Notes: generated by a model not told the origin, from the letters alone. Shown: positions 17,751-25,194, counted from the first letter of the stretch. The stretch is 25,533 nt of DNA from CALJIC01 sp039805565 (GCA_039805565.1 JBDLTZ010000290.1:1-25533), one strand, 5' to 3'. Program-made: numbers and translations.

Positions 17751-18475
17751 CCTCCGCGCCTCACAGCGCCCTGGTCGTCGACGACGAGCAACACCTGCGC
17801 GAGCTCGTCCGGGGCTACCTGGAGCGCGAGGGCTTCGCAGTGCACGTCGCCGACAATGGCCGCACTGCGCTGGAGCTGGCCCGGCAGCACGAGCCAACCG
17901 TGGTGGTGCTGGACCTGATGCTGCCGGAGGTGGACGGGCTGGAGGTGTGCCGCAGGCTTCGCACCTTCTCCGACGCCTACGTGATCATGCTCACCGCGAG
18001 GGCCGAGGAGATCGACCGCATCATCGGCCTGGAGGTCGGCGCCGACGACTACCTCACCAAGCCGTTCTCGCCGCGTGAGCTCGTGGCCCGCGTCCGCGCC
18101 ATGCTGCGCCGCCCCCGCGAGGGGAGCGCCGGGCCGGGGTCTGCGGCCCCCCCGCTTGACGTCCCGCCGCCGCAGCACTTCGGCGACCTCACTATCGACC
18201 ACGGCCGGCGCGAGGTATCCCTGCGCGGCGCGGCGCTCCCCCTGACACCGCTCGAGTTCGCCCTGCTCACGAGCCTCGCCGCCCACCCCGGCCGCGTCTT
18301 CACCCGCGCCCAGCTCCTCGAGCGCGTCTGGGGCCAGGACTACTTCGGCGACGACCACGTGGTAGACGTCCACATCGCCAACCTGCGCAAGAAGCTGGGC
18401 GACGATCCCGCCGCGCCGCGCTTCGTCGAGACGGTGCGCGGGGTCGGCTACCGCTTCGCCGGGAGGGGCGCGTGA
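17747..18475 (+). CDS. OmpR/PhoB-family response regulator
   Basis: 242 residues. The receiver domain (about 7-120) has the acidic pair Asp12-Asp13, phospho-acceptor Asp56 in VVVLDLMLPEVDG and Lys in DDYLTKPF. A Pro/Gly-rich linker (about 122-140) leads to a C-terminal winged-helix DNA-binding domain (LTPLEFALLTSLAAHPGRVF ... VVDVHIANLRKKL ... TVRGVGYRF). It would bind direct repeats as a dimer when phosphorylated. GTG 17747 overlaps the ferredoxin-YHS stop, and its own TGA overlaps the kinase GTG (18472-18475), so the three proteins are tightly co-expressed. The kinase downstream is its obvious partner. A candidate target site is the heptamer repeat upstream of the SHOCT-DUF305 operon. Confidence 0.95.
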   Translation: MTSAPHSALVVDDEQHLRELVRGYLEREGFAVHVADNGRTALELARQHEPTVVVLDLMLPEVDGLEVCRRLRTFSDAYVIMLTARAEEIDRIIGLEVGADDYLTKPFSPRELVARVRAMLRRPREGSAGPGSAAPPLDVPPPQHFGDLTIDHGRREVSLRGAALPLTPLEFALLTSLAAHPGRVFTRAQLLERVWGQDYFGDDHVVDVHIANLRKKLGDDPAAPRFVETVRGVGYRFAGRGA

Positions 18476-19593
18476 TCCCGCTCCGCCGCGGCCTGCGCGC
18501 CCGCCTGTTCCTGGCGCACCTGCTGGTGATCGCCGTCGGCGTCGGCACGCTGCTCCTCACCACCCTGCTCGTCGCACCGAACATCCACGAGCGCCTGATG
18601 GCCGGGATGATGGGGCCGGGTACTCCGATGATGGGCGGCGCAATGATGGGCGGGATGGAGGACGCTCTCGCGGTAGCCTTCCGCAGCGCGATGGTGCAGG
18701 CGCTGCTGCTGAGCGGGAGCGCGGCCGTGCTCGCCGCCGTCATCGTCAGCCTGGTGGTCTCGGCGCGCATCGTCACGCCTGTCAAGCGGCTGCTGGCAGC
18801 GAGCGAGCGCATCGCCGCCGGGCGCTACGCTGAGCGCGTGCCGGAGGGCGATCGCGACGAGCTGGGCGCCCTCGCGGCCCAGTTCAACACCATGGCCGCC
18901 GAGCTCGAGGCCGCCGAGCGGCGGCGGGTGCTCCTGATCGGCGATGTTGCCCACGAGCTGCGCACGCCGCTGGCGACGATCGAGGGCTACGCCGAGGGGC
19001 TGCTGGACGGGGTGGTGGAGCCGACGCCCGAGACCTGGGCGGTGCTGCACGACGAGGTGGGGCGGCTGCGGCGGCTGGTCACGGACCTCCAGGAGCTATC
19101 CCGCGCCGAGGCCCGGCAGCTCGCGCTGCACCTGAGCGCGGCGATGCCCGATGCGCTGGTGGCGCAGGCGACGGCGCGCGTCGCGCCGCAGTTCGCGGAC
19201 AAGGGCATCGCGCTCACGCAGGACGTCGCGCCAGGCCTCCCGGCGGTGCGCGCCGACGCCGACCGCATCCTCCAGGTGCTGATCAACCTGCTCGGCAACG
19301 CGCTCCGCTACACCCCTGAGGGCGGTGCGGTGACCGTGCGCGTCACTGGGAGCTGCGGCGACGTGGTCTTCTCGGTCGCCGACAGCGGCATCGGCATCGC
19401 GCCGGAGCACCTGCCGCACGTCTTCGAGCGTTTCTACCGGGTGGACCGGGCGCGCTCACGGGCGCTCGGCGGCAGCGGCATCGGCCTGACCATCGCCAAG
19501 GCGCTCGTCGAGGCACACGGGGGGCGCATCTGGGCCGAGAGCGCCGGCCTTGGTCGGGGCGCCACCTGCTCCTTCGCGCTGCCCCGCGCCTGA
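18472..19593 (+). CDS. Sensor histidine kinase with Met-rich extracytoplasmic loop
   Basis: 373 residues. TM1 is at about 12-34 and TM2 at about 75-98. A short loop between them (35-74) holds eight methionines at 43-62 (MAGMMGPGTPMMGGAMMGGM). HAMP spans about 98-150. HisKA has His161 in GDVAHELRTPLATIEGY. The HATPase domain has NLLGNALRY, DSGIGIAPEHL and GGSGIGLTI. Paired Met residues are soft-metal ligands, so the loop probably senses Cu(I) or Ag(I) outside the membrane; that is inference from composition. The loop lacks the larger sensor domain of CusS-type kinases. Its MMGPG-like pattern is shared with the DUF305 protein at 2106. GTG 18472 overlaps the regulator's stop by four bases. Confidence 0.93.
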   Translation: MIPLRRGLRARLFLAHLLVIAVGVGTLLLTTLLVAPNIHERLMAGMMGPGTPMMGGAMMGGMEDALAVAFRSAMVQALLLSGSAAVLAAVIVSLVVSARIVTPVKRLLAASERIAAGRYAERVPEGDRDELGALAAQFNTMAAELEAAERRRVLLIGDVAHELRTPLATIEGYAEGLLDGVVEPTPETWAVLHDEVGRLRRLVTDLQELSRAEARQLALHLSAAMPDALVAQATARVAPQFADKGIALTQDVAPGLPAVRADADRILQVLINLLGNALRYTPEGGAVTVRVTGSCGDVVFSVADSGIGIAPEHLPHVFERFYRVDRARSRALGGSGIGLTIAKALVEAHGGRIWAESAGLGRGATCSFALPRA

Positions 19594-19622
19594 CCTTGCT
19601 GTCCGAGCCGCGCAGCGCGCCG

Positions 19623-19639
19623 CAGGCTGCTCCAGCCTG
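19623..19639 (+). terminator. Possible terminator after the kinase gene
   Basis: CAGGCT (19623-19628) pairs with AGCCTG (19634-19639) around a five-base loop, followed by ATTTCAT. The stem is short and the T-run weak, but the position 30 bases after the kinase stop and before the next operon fits. Confidence 0.35.
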
Positions 19640-19753
19640 ATTTCATCAATCACCCCTCAGGTGCGACTCAGCGCGCCCTCAGCAACCTCCGCCATACTTC
19701 CTCATATCCGGCCTGCTCGCCGGCCGGCCTCATCTCTCGAAAGGAGCCTCTCC

Positions 19754-20563
19754 GTGCCGCTCCACGCGCTCCGCCTCCTCGCGGCGCTCCTGCTCGCCGT
19801 GCTCACGCCGGGCCTCGTGCTCGCTGATGGTGCGGCTCAGGCGACCGCTCAAGTGATTGACGGCTACACCGTCGCTCTTTCTCTGCCGCCCAGCCGCGTC
19901 CAGACGGGCCCGAACGACGTGACCGTCACCTTACGTGCGCACGATGGCGCGGCCGTGACTGACGCCCTGGTATCGGTGGCGGTCGTCGCCTATGCCGCTG
20001 AGAGCGGCCACGGCGATAGCCACGGCGAGTCACCCGCCACCGCCGAGCCCGCACCGCAGACCGATGATCACGGACATGGCGCCAGCGCGCCTGCGGCCGA
20101 CAGCCACGAGGCCACCGACAGCCACGAGGCCACCGACAGCCACGAGGCCACCGACAGCCACAAGACCACCGACAGCCACAAGACCACCGACAGCCACGGC
20201 GACGACCACGCCGCCGACAGCCACGGCCATGAGGCGATCCCAACCCGGCTCGAGGCCAGCTCTGAGACCGGCGCCTACCACGGGGTACTGCACTTCGAGC
20301 AGCCCGGCACCGCCACCGTCACCGTCGCCTTCACCGTGGACGGCGATGAGCGTGCCGCCCTCTTCGCCGTCCCCGTCGTCCAGGCGCGGCCACGGGCGCT
20401 CGTGCTCGGCGGCTTCGCCCTCGTCAACGGCCTGGCGATCGTGGCCGCCGCCATCCTCAAGCGCCGCCTGCCGCAGAAGCAGCACAGCAAGCCCGCGGCC
20501 GCTCGCCCCGCCGTCATTCCGCTGACCGCCGCGCCTGCGGCTGAAGAGGAGCGCCCCGCATGA
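19754..20563 (+). CDS. Secreted, membrane-anchored His-rich protein (FixH/YtkA-like)
   Basis: 269 residues. A signal peptide spans about 1-24 (cut near VLADG). A beta-rich domain (about 33-80) with GYTVALSLPPSRVQTGPNDV resembles FixH/YtkA domains, which often serve copper-enzyme maturation. Residues 86-159 are a His/Asp-rich insert with 13 histidines, including five tandem DSHEAT or DSHKTT hexapeptides. The beta fold then resumes (HGVLHFEQPGTATVTVAFTV), followed by a C-terminal transmembrane helix (about 214-235) and a basic cytoplasmic tail. The His insert should bind Cu, Zn or Ni outside the membrane. GTG 19754 has AAGGAG eight bases upstream. Its stop overlaps the Fe-S protein's ATG (ATGA at 20560), so the two are coupled. 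The domain assignment is moderate; the topology is clear. Confidence 0.8.
   Translation: MPLHALRLLAALLLAVLTPGLVLADGAAQATAQVIDGYTVALSLPPSRVQTGPNDVTVTLRAHDGAAVTDALVSVAVVAYAAESGHGDSHGESPATAEPAPQTDDHGHGASAPAADSHEATDSHEATDSHEATDSHKTTDSHKTTDSHGDDHAADSHGHEAIPTRLEASSETGAYHGVLHFEQPGTATVTVAFTVDGDERAALFAVPVVQARPRALVLGGFALVNGLAIVAAAILKRRLPQKQHSKPAAARPAVIPLTAAPAAEEERPA
20099..20197 (+). repeat. 18-bp tandem repeats coding DSH-x3
   Basis: Five 18-bp units (20099-20188), three encoding DSHEAT and two DSHKTT, plus a partial sixth. Units are nearly identical in DNA, which points to recent slippage and likely copy-number variation between strains. Confidence 0.85.
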
Positions 20564-21921
20564 GCACGCCCTCCCTACCGACCCGCAATCTCCTCAACAA
20601 CCGCCTGGTGGCGGCCGTGATGCGCAGCCGCTGGTACCCCGGCATCCTGCAGTGGATCACCGCCTCGGTCTTCACCGTCATCATGTACCAGCTGCTCGTC
20701 GGGCCGGACAAAGCGCACGACAACCTTGGCACCGCGCTCACCTGGGTGCTGTGGTGGCCGCTCATCCCGATCATCTTCCTGTTCCTCGGCCGCTTCTGGT
20801 GCGCCATCTGCCCCTTCGCCACCCTCAGCGACGCCGTGCAGAAGCTCGTCGGTAACCGCCGCCCCGCGCCCCAGCTCCTCAAGAGCTACGGCATCTGGAT
20901 CATCGACGCCGCCTTCATCGCCATCACCTGGGCCGACCACGTCTACGGCGTGGTCGAGTCCCCCTGGGGCTCGGGCGTCCTGCTGCTGCTGCTCACCACC
21001 GGCGTCGTCATCTCTGGCGCGTTCTTCGAGAAGCGCGCCTGGTGCCGCTACCTGTGCTTCCTGGGCGGCATGTCCGGCAACTACGCCCGCACCGGCATGA
21101 TCGCCCTGCGCGCCACGCCCGAGATCTGCGCCAGCTGCAAGGTCGGCGCGCCCTGCTTCAACGGCGGCGCGGCGGCCCCAGCCTGCCCGATGGGAGAGTT
21201 CCCGCGCACCATGGACAGCAACGCCCGCTGCAACCTGTGCGCCAACTGCATCAAAAACTGCCCGTACGACTCGATCACGCTCGCCGTGCGCCCGCCGACG
21301 AAGGAGCTGTGGTACATCCGCAAGCCCAAGCTGGAGGAAGCATTCCTGGCGGTGGTGATCATGGGCATCGTGTTCGTGCAGAACGTGACAATGCTCGAGG
21401 TCTGGCAGGGCATCCTGACATGGCTGGAGGGCGTCGTCGGCACCGACAGCTACGCGGTCACGTTCACGATCACCTTCCTGATCGCGATGGCGATCCCGAT
21501 CGGGATGCTCGCGGCGGCGGCGGCTGGCGCGAGCAAGCTGAACGGCGATACGCTCGCGGGCAACATCACCAAGTTCGGCTACGCGATCATTCCGCTGGAC
21601 GTGGCCGGGCACGTGGCGCACAACCTGTTCCACCTGCTGGCCGAGGGCAAGGCGGTGGTGTACACGGCCATGCCGTTCTTCGGGCAGCCGATCCCCGAGG
21701 CCTCGCCCGCGCTGCTGGGCAGCACAGCGATCCAGCTGCTCCAGTACGTGCTGGTGGCGCTGGGGGTGCTGGGCTCGCTCTACACGGCCTACCGCATCGC
21801 CAAGAGCAACTACGGGGCGACGAAGACCTGGCCGGCGTTCGCGCCCTACGCGGCGCTGATCGCGGTGCTGGGGGTGATCAACGTCTACCTCTTCATCCTG
21901 CCGATGGCGATGCGCATGTAG
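20560..21921 (+). CDS. NapH/CcoG-like membrane protein with multiple Fe-S and Cys motifs
   Basis: 453 residues with about eight hydrophobic helices. Cysteine motifs include CAICP (Cys81, Cys84) and WCRYLC (Cys162, Cys166) at membrane edges, as in NapH/NosR/CcoG proteins. A soluble loop has Cys190, Cys193, Cys199 and Cys209, then the classical [4Fe-4S] motif CNLCANCIKNCP (Cys224, 227, 230, 234). Helices after residue 260 carry conserved-looking His in DVAGHVAHNLFHLL, possible heme or metal ligands. Relatives pass electrons from quinol or NADH across the membrane to a periplasmic acceptor or reduce copper during oxidase assembly. Here the acceptor could be the His-rich protein encoded just upstream; this is inference. 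ATG 20560 overlaps that gene's stop. Confidence 0.85.
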   Translation: MSTPSLPTRNLLNNRLVAAVMRSRWYPGILQWITASVFTVIMYQLLVGPDKAHDNLGTALTWVLWWPLIPIIFLFLGRFWCAICPFATLSDAVQKLVGNRRPAPQLLKSYGIWIIDAAFIAITWADHVYGVVESPWGSGVLLLLLTTGVVISGAFFEKRAWCRYLCFLGGMSGNYARTGMIALRATPEICASCKVGAPCFNGGAAAPACPMGEFPRTMDSNARCNLCANCIKNCPYDSITLAVRPPTKELWYIRKPKLEEAFLAVVIMGIVFVQNVTMLEVWQGILTWLEGVVGTDSYAVTFTITFLIAMAIPIGMLAAAAAGASKLNGDTLAGNITKFGYAIIPLDVAGHVAHNLFHLLAEGKAVVYTAMPFFGQPIPEASPALLGSTAIQLLQYVLVALGVLGSLYTAYRIAKSNYGATKTWPAFAPYAALIAVLGVINVYLFILPMAMRM

Positions 21922-21953
21922 CGCCTGGCCGCGGCTCAGCGGGCCGAGGGACG

Positions 21954-22250
21954 ATGTCGGTGCGCGGTACCGGCCGCCAGAAGGGGACCATGGGCACCAC
22001 AGGCGAGAGCACGCGGGACAGCACAGCAGCGCGGGTCACCCTGGCGCTCAGCGGCTTCAGACCGCACAGCGGCAGTTGGCAGGCGCTCGAGCAGGCATTC
22101 GTACGGCAGCCAGGTGTCCGCTACGCCTACGTGTGCGCTGAGACCGAGATGGCCTACGTGGTGTACGACCCGACTCTGGTGTGTCCGGACCAGCTCGTGG
22201 CGGCCGCGGCTCAGGCCGGGTTCTGCGCCGAGACGCCCGAGCCGCGGTGA
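21954..22250 (+). CDS. Small HMA-fold protein lacking the CxxC metal motif
   Basis: 98 residues. From about residue 28 the sequence follows a heavy-metal-associated domain: VTLALSGFRPHSGSWQALEQ, then the VRQPGVRYAYVCAETEMAYV stretch, YDPTLVCPDQLVAA and AAQAGF. In ordinary HMA domains the first loop reads GMxCxxC. Here that loop is SGFRPHSGS, so both Cys are lost and a single His is nearby. Three other Cys are present, at positions not used in normal HMA sites. Possible roles are a metal-independent partner of the Fe-S membrane protein or a changed metal site. ATG 21954 and ATG 21990 are both in frame; the second has AAGGGG upstream and would remove 12 poorly conserved residues. It follows the Fe-S gene by 32 bases and is probably co-transcribed. 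Confidence 0.7.
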   Translation: MSVRGTGRQKGTMGTTGESTRDSTAARVTLALSGFRPHSGSWQALEQAFVRQPGVRYAYVCAETEMAYVVYDPTLVCPDQLVAAAAQAGFCAETPEPR

Positions 22251-22405
22251 TCGGCAAGACTCAATCACGCCGGTGCAGCCGTTTCCGCTTCGGGCAGCTG
22301 CACAGGCGCCGCCGGATGCAGGTTACGCCACTTTGCGCGCCAGCAGGACCGTCGTATCCCCGCGCACGGCTCACGGCTGAGCGACGAGCGACAAACACCC
22401 GGCTG

Positions 22406-22684
22406 TCATGGGCGCCGCAACACGGCCGGCGATGTGATCATGGCTCGCGGCGCCTCCACGTGGCCGTGCGTGCGCGTGTAGAGGAAGTACTTCTCGAACG
22501 CCAGCCTGGCCCAGTGCGCCTGCGGGCCGGGAATGATGAACGCCAGGTACCGCGCCCCTAGCATGTGGTCGCCCAGGATCATCATGCCCATATCGCCGGT
22601 GTCTATGATGCAGTAGGCCTGGATCAGCCAGAAGGGCATCGTCTTGCGCTCGCTGTCGCCCTTGATTGCGTGCCGCGGTGCGGT
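22406..22684 (-). pseudogene. C-terminal remnant of a sulfide:quinone-reductase-like flavoprotein
   Basis: Read leftward from about 22684: HAIKGDSERKTMPFWLIQAY, then CIIDTGDMGMMILGDHMLGA, and YLAFIIPGPQAHWARLAFEK with YFLYTRTHGHVEA after it. This is the C-terminal part of NAD(P)/FAD oxidoreductases of the SQR type ('CxxDxGxxGMMxxxDxM ... PGPxAHWxKLAFEKYFL'). The N-terminal flavin- and NAD-binding domains are absent; sequence upstream of 22684 is unrelated. The natural C-terminus also appears replaced after HVEA by unrelated residues to the stop at 22406. The 600-bp gap 22251-22857 otherwise holds the ECF promoter and no gene I can support. Confidence 0.55.
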
Positions 22685-22763
22685 GTGGCGTGCCTCTCGG
22701 TGATATGATGGCGCGTGGCATCCTGTGGTTACCCGGCGTAAGCCGATGTTTCGTTACGAATTC

Positions 22764-22791
22764 GCAACCTGCTATACTGGCAGCGCGTCTA
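22764..22791 (+). promoter_or_regulatory. ECF-type promoter of the sigma/anti-sigma operon
   Basis: GCAACC (22764-22769), a 16-base spacer, then CGTCTA (22786-22791). An AAC-containing -35 with a CGTC-type -10 at 16 bases is the usual pattern of promoters read by ECF sigma factors, and it lies 67 bases before the sigma gene, as expected for autoregulation. A TATACT (22773-22778) within the spacer could be the -10 of an overlapping housekeeping promoter. Confidence 0.55.
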
Positions 22792-22857
22792 TCGCCCACC
22801 ATCGTCCGACAGGTAACGTCTCACCGACGGACGTCATCATAGCTGTGCGAGAGGCAT

Positions 22858-23484
22858 ATGCCCGGACCGACTATCGACCTGTCGATCTACGCGAGTGAGG
22901 AGCAGCTGCTCGCCGGGCTGCGCCGTCACGAGCCTGACGCCTGTACATGTCTGGTAAAGCGCTTCGCGCCGCTGGTCTACGCGCGGGTGCTGAGACTGCT
23001 CGGCGACCCGGATGAGGCCGAGGGCGCGCTCCAGGCCACCTTCATCAGCGCCTGCGCCAAGTTCGACAGCTACGAGGGCCGTGGCGGGCTCGGCACCTGG
23101 CTCTACCGCATCGCCACCAACCAGGCGCTGATGGAGCTGCGCCGCGCCCGGCCGCAGATATCGATTGACGACATGGCGGAGACACTCGGGCCCGACGATG
23201 TGCCGCATCGGCTCCAGTCCTGGCCCGCCGACCCGGCGGCGCTCACACTCGACCACGAGCTCTCCGAGCAGCTGGATGCGGCGCTGCGGGCGCTGACAGA
23301 GGGGATGCGCACGGTGTTCGTGTTGCGCGAGCTGCACGGGCTCACTACCGAAGAAACAGCCGCCGCGCTCGGTCTCAGCGAGAGTGCGGTCAAAGTGCGG
23401 CTGCATCGCGCCCGGCTCCGGCTGCGCGAGCTGCTCGCGGGGTACCTGTCGGCCGACGACCACACGCCAGGGGAAGGGGCTTGA
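22858..23484 (+). CDS. ECF-family RNA polymerase sigma factor
   Basis: 208 residues. Region 2 (about 25-95) contains LVYARVLRLLGDPDEAEGAL, a QATFISACAKFDSYEG segment and TWLYRIATNQALMELRR. A linker of about 45 residues follows. Region 4 (about 140-198) contains LRALTEGMRTVFVLRELHGL, then TTEETAAALGLSESAVKVRL and HRARLRLRELL, the helix-turn-helix that reads the -35 box. There are no regions 1 or 3, as normal for ECF sigmas. ATG 22858 follows GAGAGG closely. The zinc-finger anti-sigma gene starts two bases after the sigma stop, so the pair is co-translated and the sigma is held inactive until a signal releases it. The regulon and signal are unknown. Confidence 0.95.
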   Translation: MPGPTIDLSIYASEEQLLAGLRRHEPDACTCLVKRFAPLVYARVLRLLGDPDEAEGALQATFISACAKFDSYEGRGGLGTWLYRIATNQALMELRRARPQISIDDMAETLGPDDVPHRLQSWPADPAALTLDHELSEQLDAALRALTEGMRTVFVLRELHGLTTEETAAALGLSESAVKVRLHRARLRLRELLAGYLSADDHTPGEGA

Positions 23485-23485
23485 T

Positions 23486-23749
23486 ATGGCACGCCACACC
23501 CACACTGCGGAGGAATGTCGGCGGCTGCTCGGCCAGCTGAACGACTACGTGGACGGCGACCTGGCCGACGATCTGTGCTCGGCGCTTGAGACACATCTGG
23601 ACGGCTGCAAGGACTGCCGCGTGGTGCTCGACAGCCTCACGAAGACCATTGGCCTGTACCGCGGGCTGCGCGAGGTGGCGGTGGCGCTGCCCCACGATGT
23701 CGAGACACGGCTCCTGGAGCGGCTGAGGCTCGGCCGCTCCACGCGCTGA
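23486..23749 (+). CDS. Zinc-finger (zf-HC2/ZAS) anti-sigma factor
   Basis: 87 residues, fully cytoplasmic (no transmembrane helix). It carries the ZAS signature: an N-terminal ECRRLLGQLNDYVDGDL helix, then HLDGCKDC (H-x3-C-x2-C) near residues 37-44, which binds zinc together with an upstream residue. Such soluble zinc anti-sigmas hold their ECF sigma and often release it on thiol oxidation, as RsrA does; whether this one is redox-active is not shown. ATG 23486 is two bases after the sigma stop, and GGGGAAGGGG lies upstream inside the sigma gene. The short length means there is no sensor domain beyond the zinc site. Confidence 0.9.
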   Translation: MARHTHTAEECRRLLGQLNDYVDGDLADDLCSALETHLDGCKDCRVVLDSLTKTIGLYRGLREVAVALPHDVETRLLERLRLGRSTR

Positions 23750-23827
23750 GCCGAGCGGCGGCAGAGACGGGCGTGGCTACGAGTAGAACGCCGGCTTGCC
23801 TGCCGGGGTCCCTGCTCACCTGATGGT

Positions 23828-24028
<201 letters not shown>

Positions 24029-24063
24029 CGTGGCCTCCCTCTCGCCGGTCGCCTCTCCCCGCG

Positions 24064-24105
24064 CGCTCGATCACCGACGCTCCCGATAATGCGTCGCTCG
24101 ATCAC
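24064..24105. repeat. 11-bp direct repeat upstream of DUF2277
   Basis: CGCTCGATCAC occurs at 24064-24074 and 24095-24105, 31 bp start to start (three helical turns), 36-77 bases before the DUF2277 start. It may be a regulator binding site or a leftover duplication. Confidence 0.3.
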
Positions 24106-24134
24106 AATCATATGAGCGAAACATATCTGGGGGA

Positions 24135-24365
24135 CTTGCTCGCGCCCTGCTCCCGCACCTGCTCGAGCGCCGCCCGCCTCTGACCGCAGCGCTGCTGGTG
24201 AGGGTCATCTGAGGCGGGCTGTGGCACGGCTACGCCGACTACTTCGGCCTCGGCGATCAGGGCTGGGCGACGTGGTCACTGCTGCTGCTCGGCCCCGGCC
24301 TGATCAGCGCCTGGTCGCTGATCCGGACACGCGCGTACCAGCATACGCGGCGTATACTGGGCCGG
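24135..24365 (+). pseudogene. Remnant of a CPBP/CAAX-type intramembrane protease
   Basis: The + strand reads LARALLPHLLERRPPLTAAL then LVRVI, a TGA at 24210-24212, then GGLWHGYADYFGLGDQGWAT and WSLLLLGPGLISAWSLIRTR. This matches the core of CPBP proteases ('LPRLLERxSPLTAALxxGVIWGLWH'), including the His of the WH motif. The TGA stands where Trp is expected. The upstream EExxxR part is missing and no start remains. It fills most of the gap between DUF2277 and the GntR gene. Confidence 0.55.
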
Positions 24366-24386
24366 AGGCGCAGGGCGTACAAAGCA

Positions 24387-25118
24387 TCACTTCGGGCTGG
24401 AAAGCGCAGCTACGAACCACGCCTGTTGGAACGTCTCCTCTGACTCGCGGAGATGCTCCTGCATTGCCTGACGCGCGCCGATACGATCGCCTGCGCGGAT
24501 CCGCTCATAGATTGCCGTGTGGTGCCGATATGCCTTCTGTGCGGTGTCGGGCAGCCGCGCACCGGCACGTCGAACCTCCACAAGCATATCGGCAATTGAG
24601 CCAAGCAGGATGCCATAGACCGGGTTCTGAGTGGCGGCTGCAATCACCGCGTGGAAGGCAACATCAGCGGTTGCCCACAGCTCGACATCGGCTGCGTGAC
24701 GCTCCATCTGTTGAAGCTGCGCTTCCATCAGCGTGATGTCTGCCGGCGTACGTCGTTCTGCAGCCAGCCCTGCGATCTCGACCTCAAGCAGCCGCCGTAC
24801 CTCGTGGAGATGGGTGAAAGCTACGGCGTTGGTGCCACTGCGCAGCATGATCGTCACCAGCTCCGAGACGAGTGCCGAATCGGGCGCGCGCACCACCGTT
24901 CCCCCACCACGACGCACGTCGAGGAGGCCTTTCACGGCCAGGACACGCACTGCCTCACGGACCACTGTCCGGCTGACGCCAAGCAGCTCGCACAGCTCAC
25001 GCTCCGACGGCAGTTTTTCTCCTGGCTTCATCCCGTTGTCAACTACCAGCCGCTGCAATTGGGCCGCGACTTGATCTGAGAGCCGCTCGCTACGCGCAAC
25101 TCGCTGAAGCTGTTCCAT
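24387..25118 (-). CDS. FadR-subfamily GntR transcriptional regulator
   Basis: 243 residues. The winged helix (about 10-78) has the GntR signature GEKLPSERELCELLGVSRTV then VREAVRVLAVKGLLDVRRGG. The FCD effector domain (about 100-225) has likely metal ligands Asp152 and His156 (ADVAFHAVIAAA), His200 and His222. FCD regulators of this type sense sugar acids or other small organic acids through a bound metal. It is divergent from a Gfo/Idh/MocA dehydrogenase, its likely target. ATG 25118 is preferred because conserved sequence starts there, though its ribosome site is weak. GTG 25145 and TTG 25169 lie in frame upstream. The leader is about 155 bases long and contains two hairpins. Confidence 0.9.
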   Translation of the reverse strand: MEQLQRVARSERLSDQVAAQLQRLVVDNGMKPGEKLPSERELCELLGVSRTVVREAVRVLAVKGLLDVRRGGGTVVRAPDSALVSELVTIMLRSGTNAVAFTHLHEVRRLLEVEIAGLAAERRTPADITLMEAQLQQMERHAADVELWATADVAFHAVIAAATQNPVYGILLGSIADMLVEVRRAGARLPDTAQKAYRHHTAIYERIRAGDRIGARQAMQEHLRESEETFQQAWFVAALSSPK

Positions 25119-25166
25119 CGGTTCTACGAACCCTCTCCCACTCACGCTTCCCAAAATAGTTCCACA

Positions 25167-25182
25167 CAAACCAATCGGTTTG
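25167..25182. repeat. 6-bp inverted repeat in the GntR leader
   Basis: CAAACC (25167-25172) and GGTTTG (25177-25182) around AATC. It lies just upstream of the GntR start and could be part of an operator or an mRNA hairpin. Confidence 0.3.
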
Positions 25183-25194
25183 GTGGGTGGGTTT

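Noticed and set aside
20099..20197. CRISPR-like short regular repeats
   Set aside because: The 18-bp units are contiguous, have no spacers and encode an in-frame hexapeptide.
22323..22370. Minus-strand fragment reading RGDTTVLLARKVA then stop
   Set aside because: It looks like a protein C-terminus, but only about 15 codons are open before a stop and no family can be named.
24343..24355. ATACGC-G-GCGTAT palindrome near the end of the GntR gene as a third operator
   Set aside because: It does not match the 14-bp element of the two promoters and lies inside the CPBP remnant, away from any start site.
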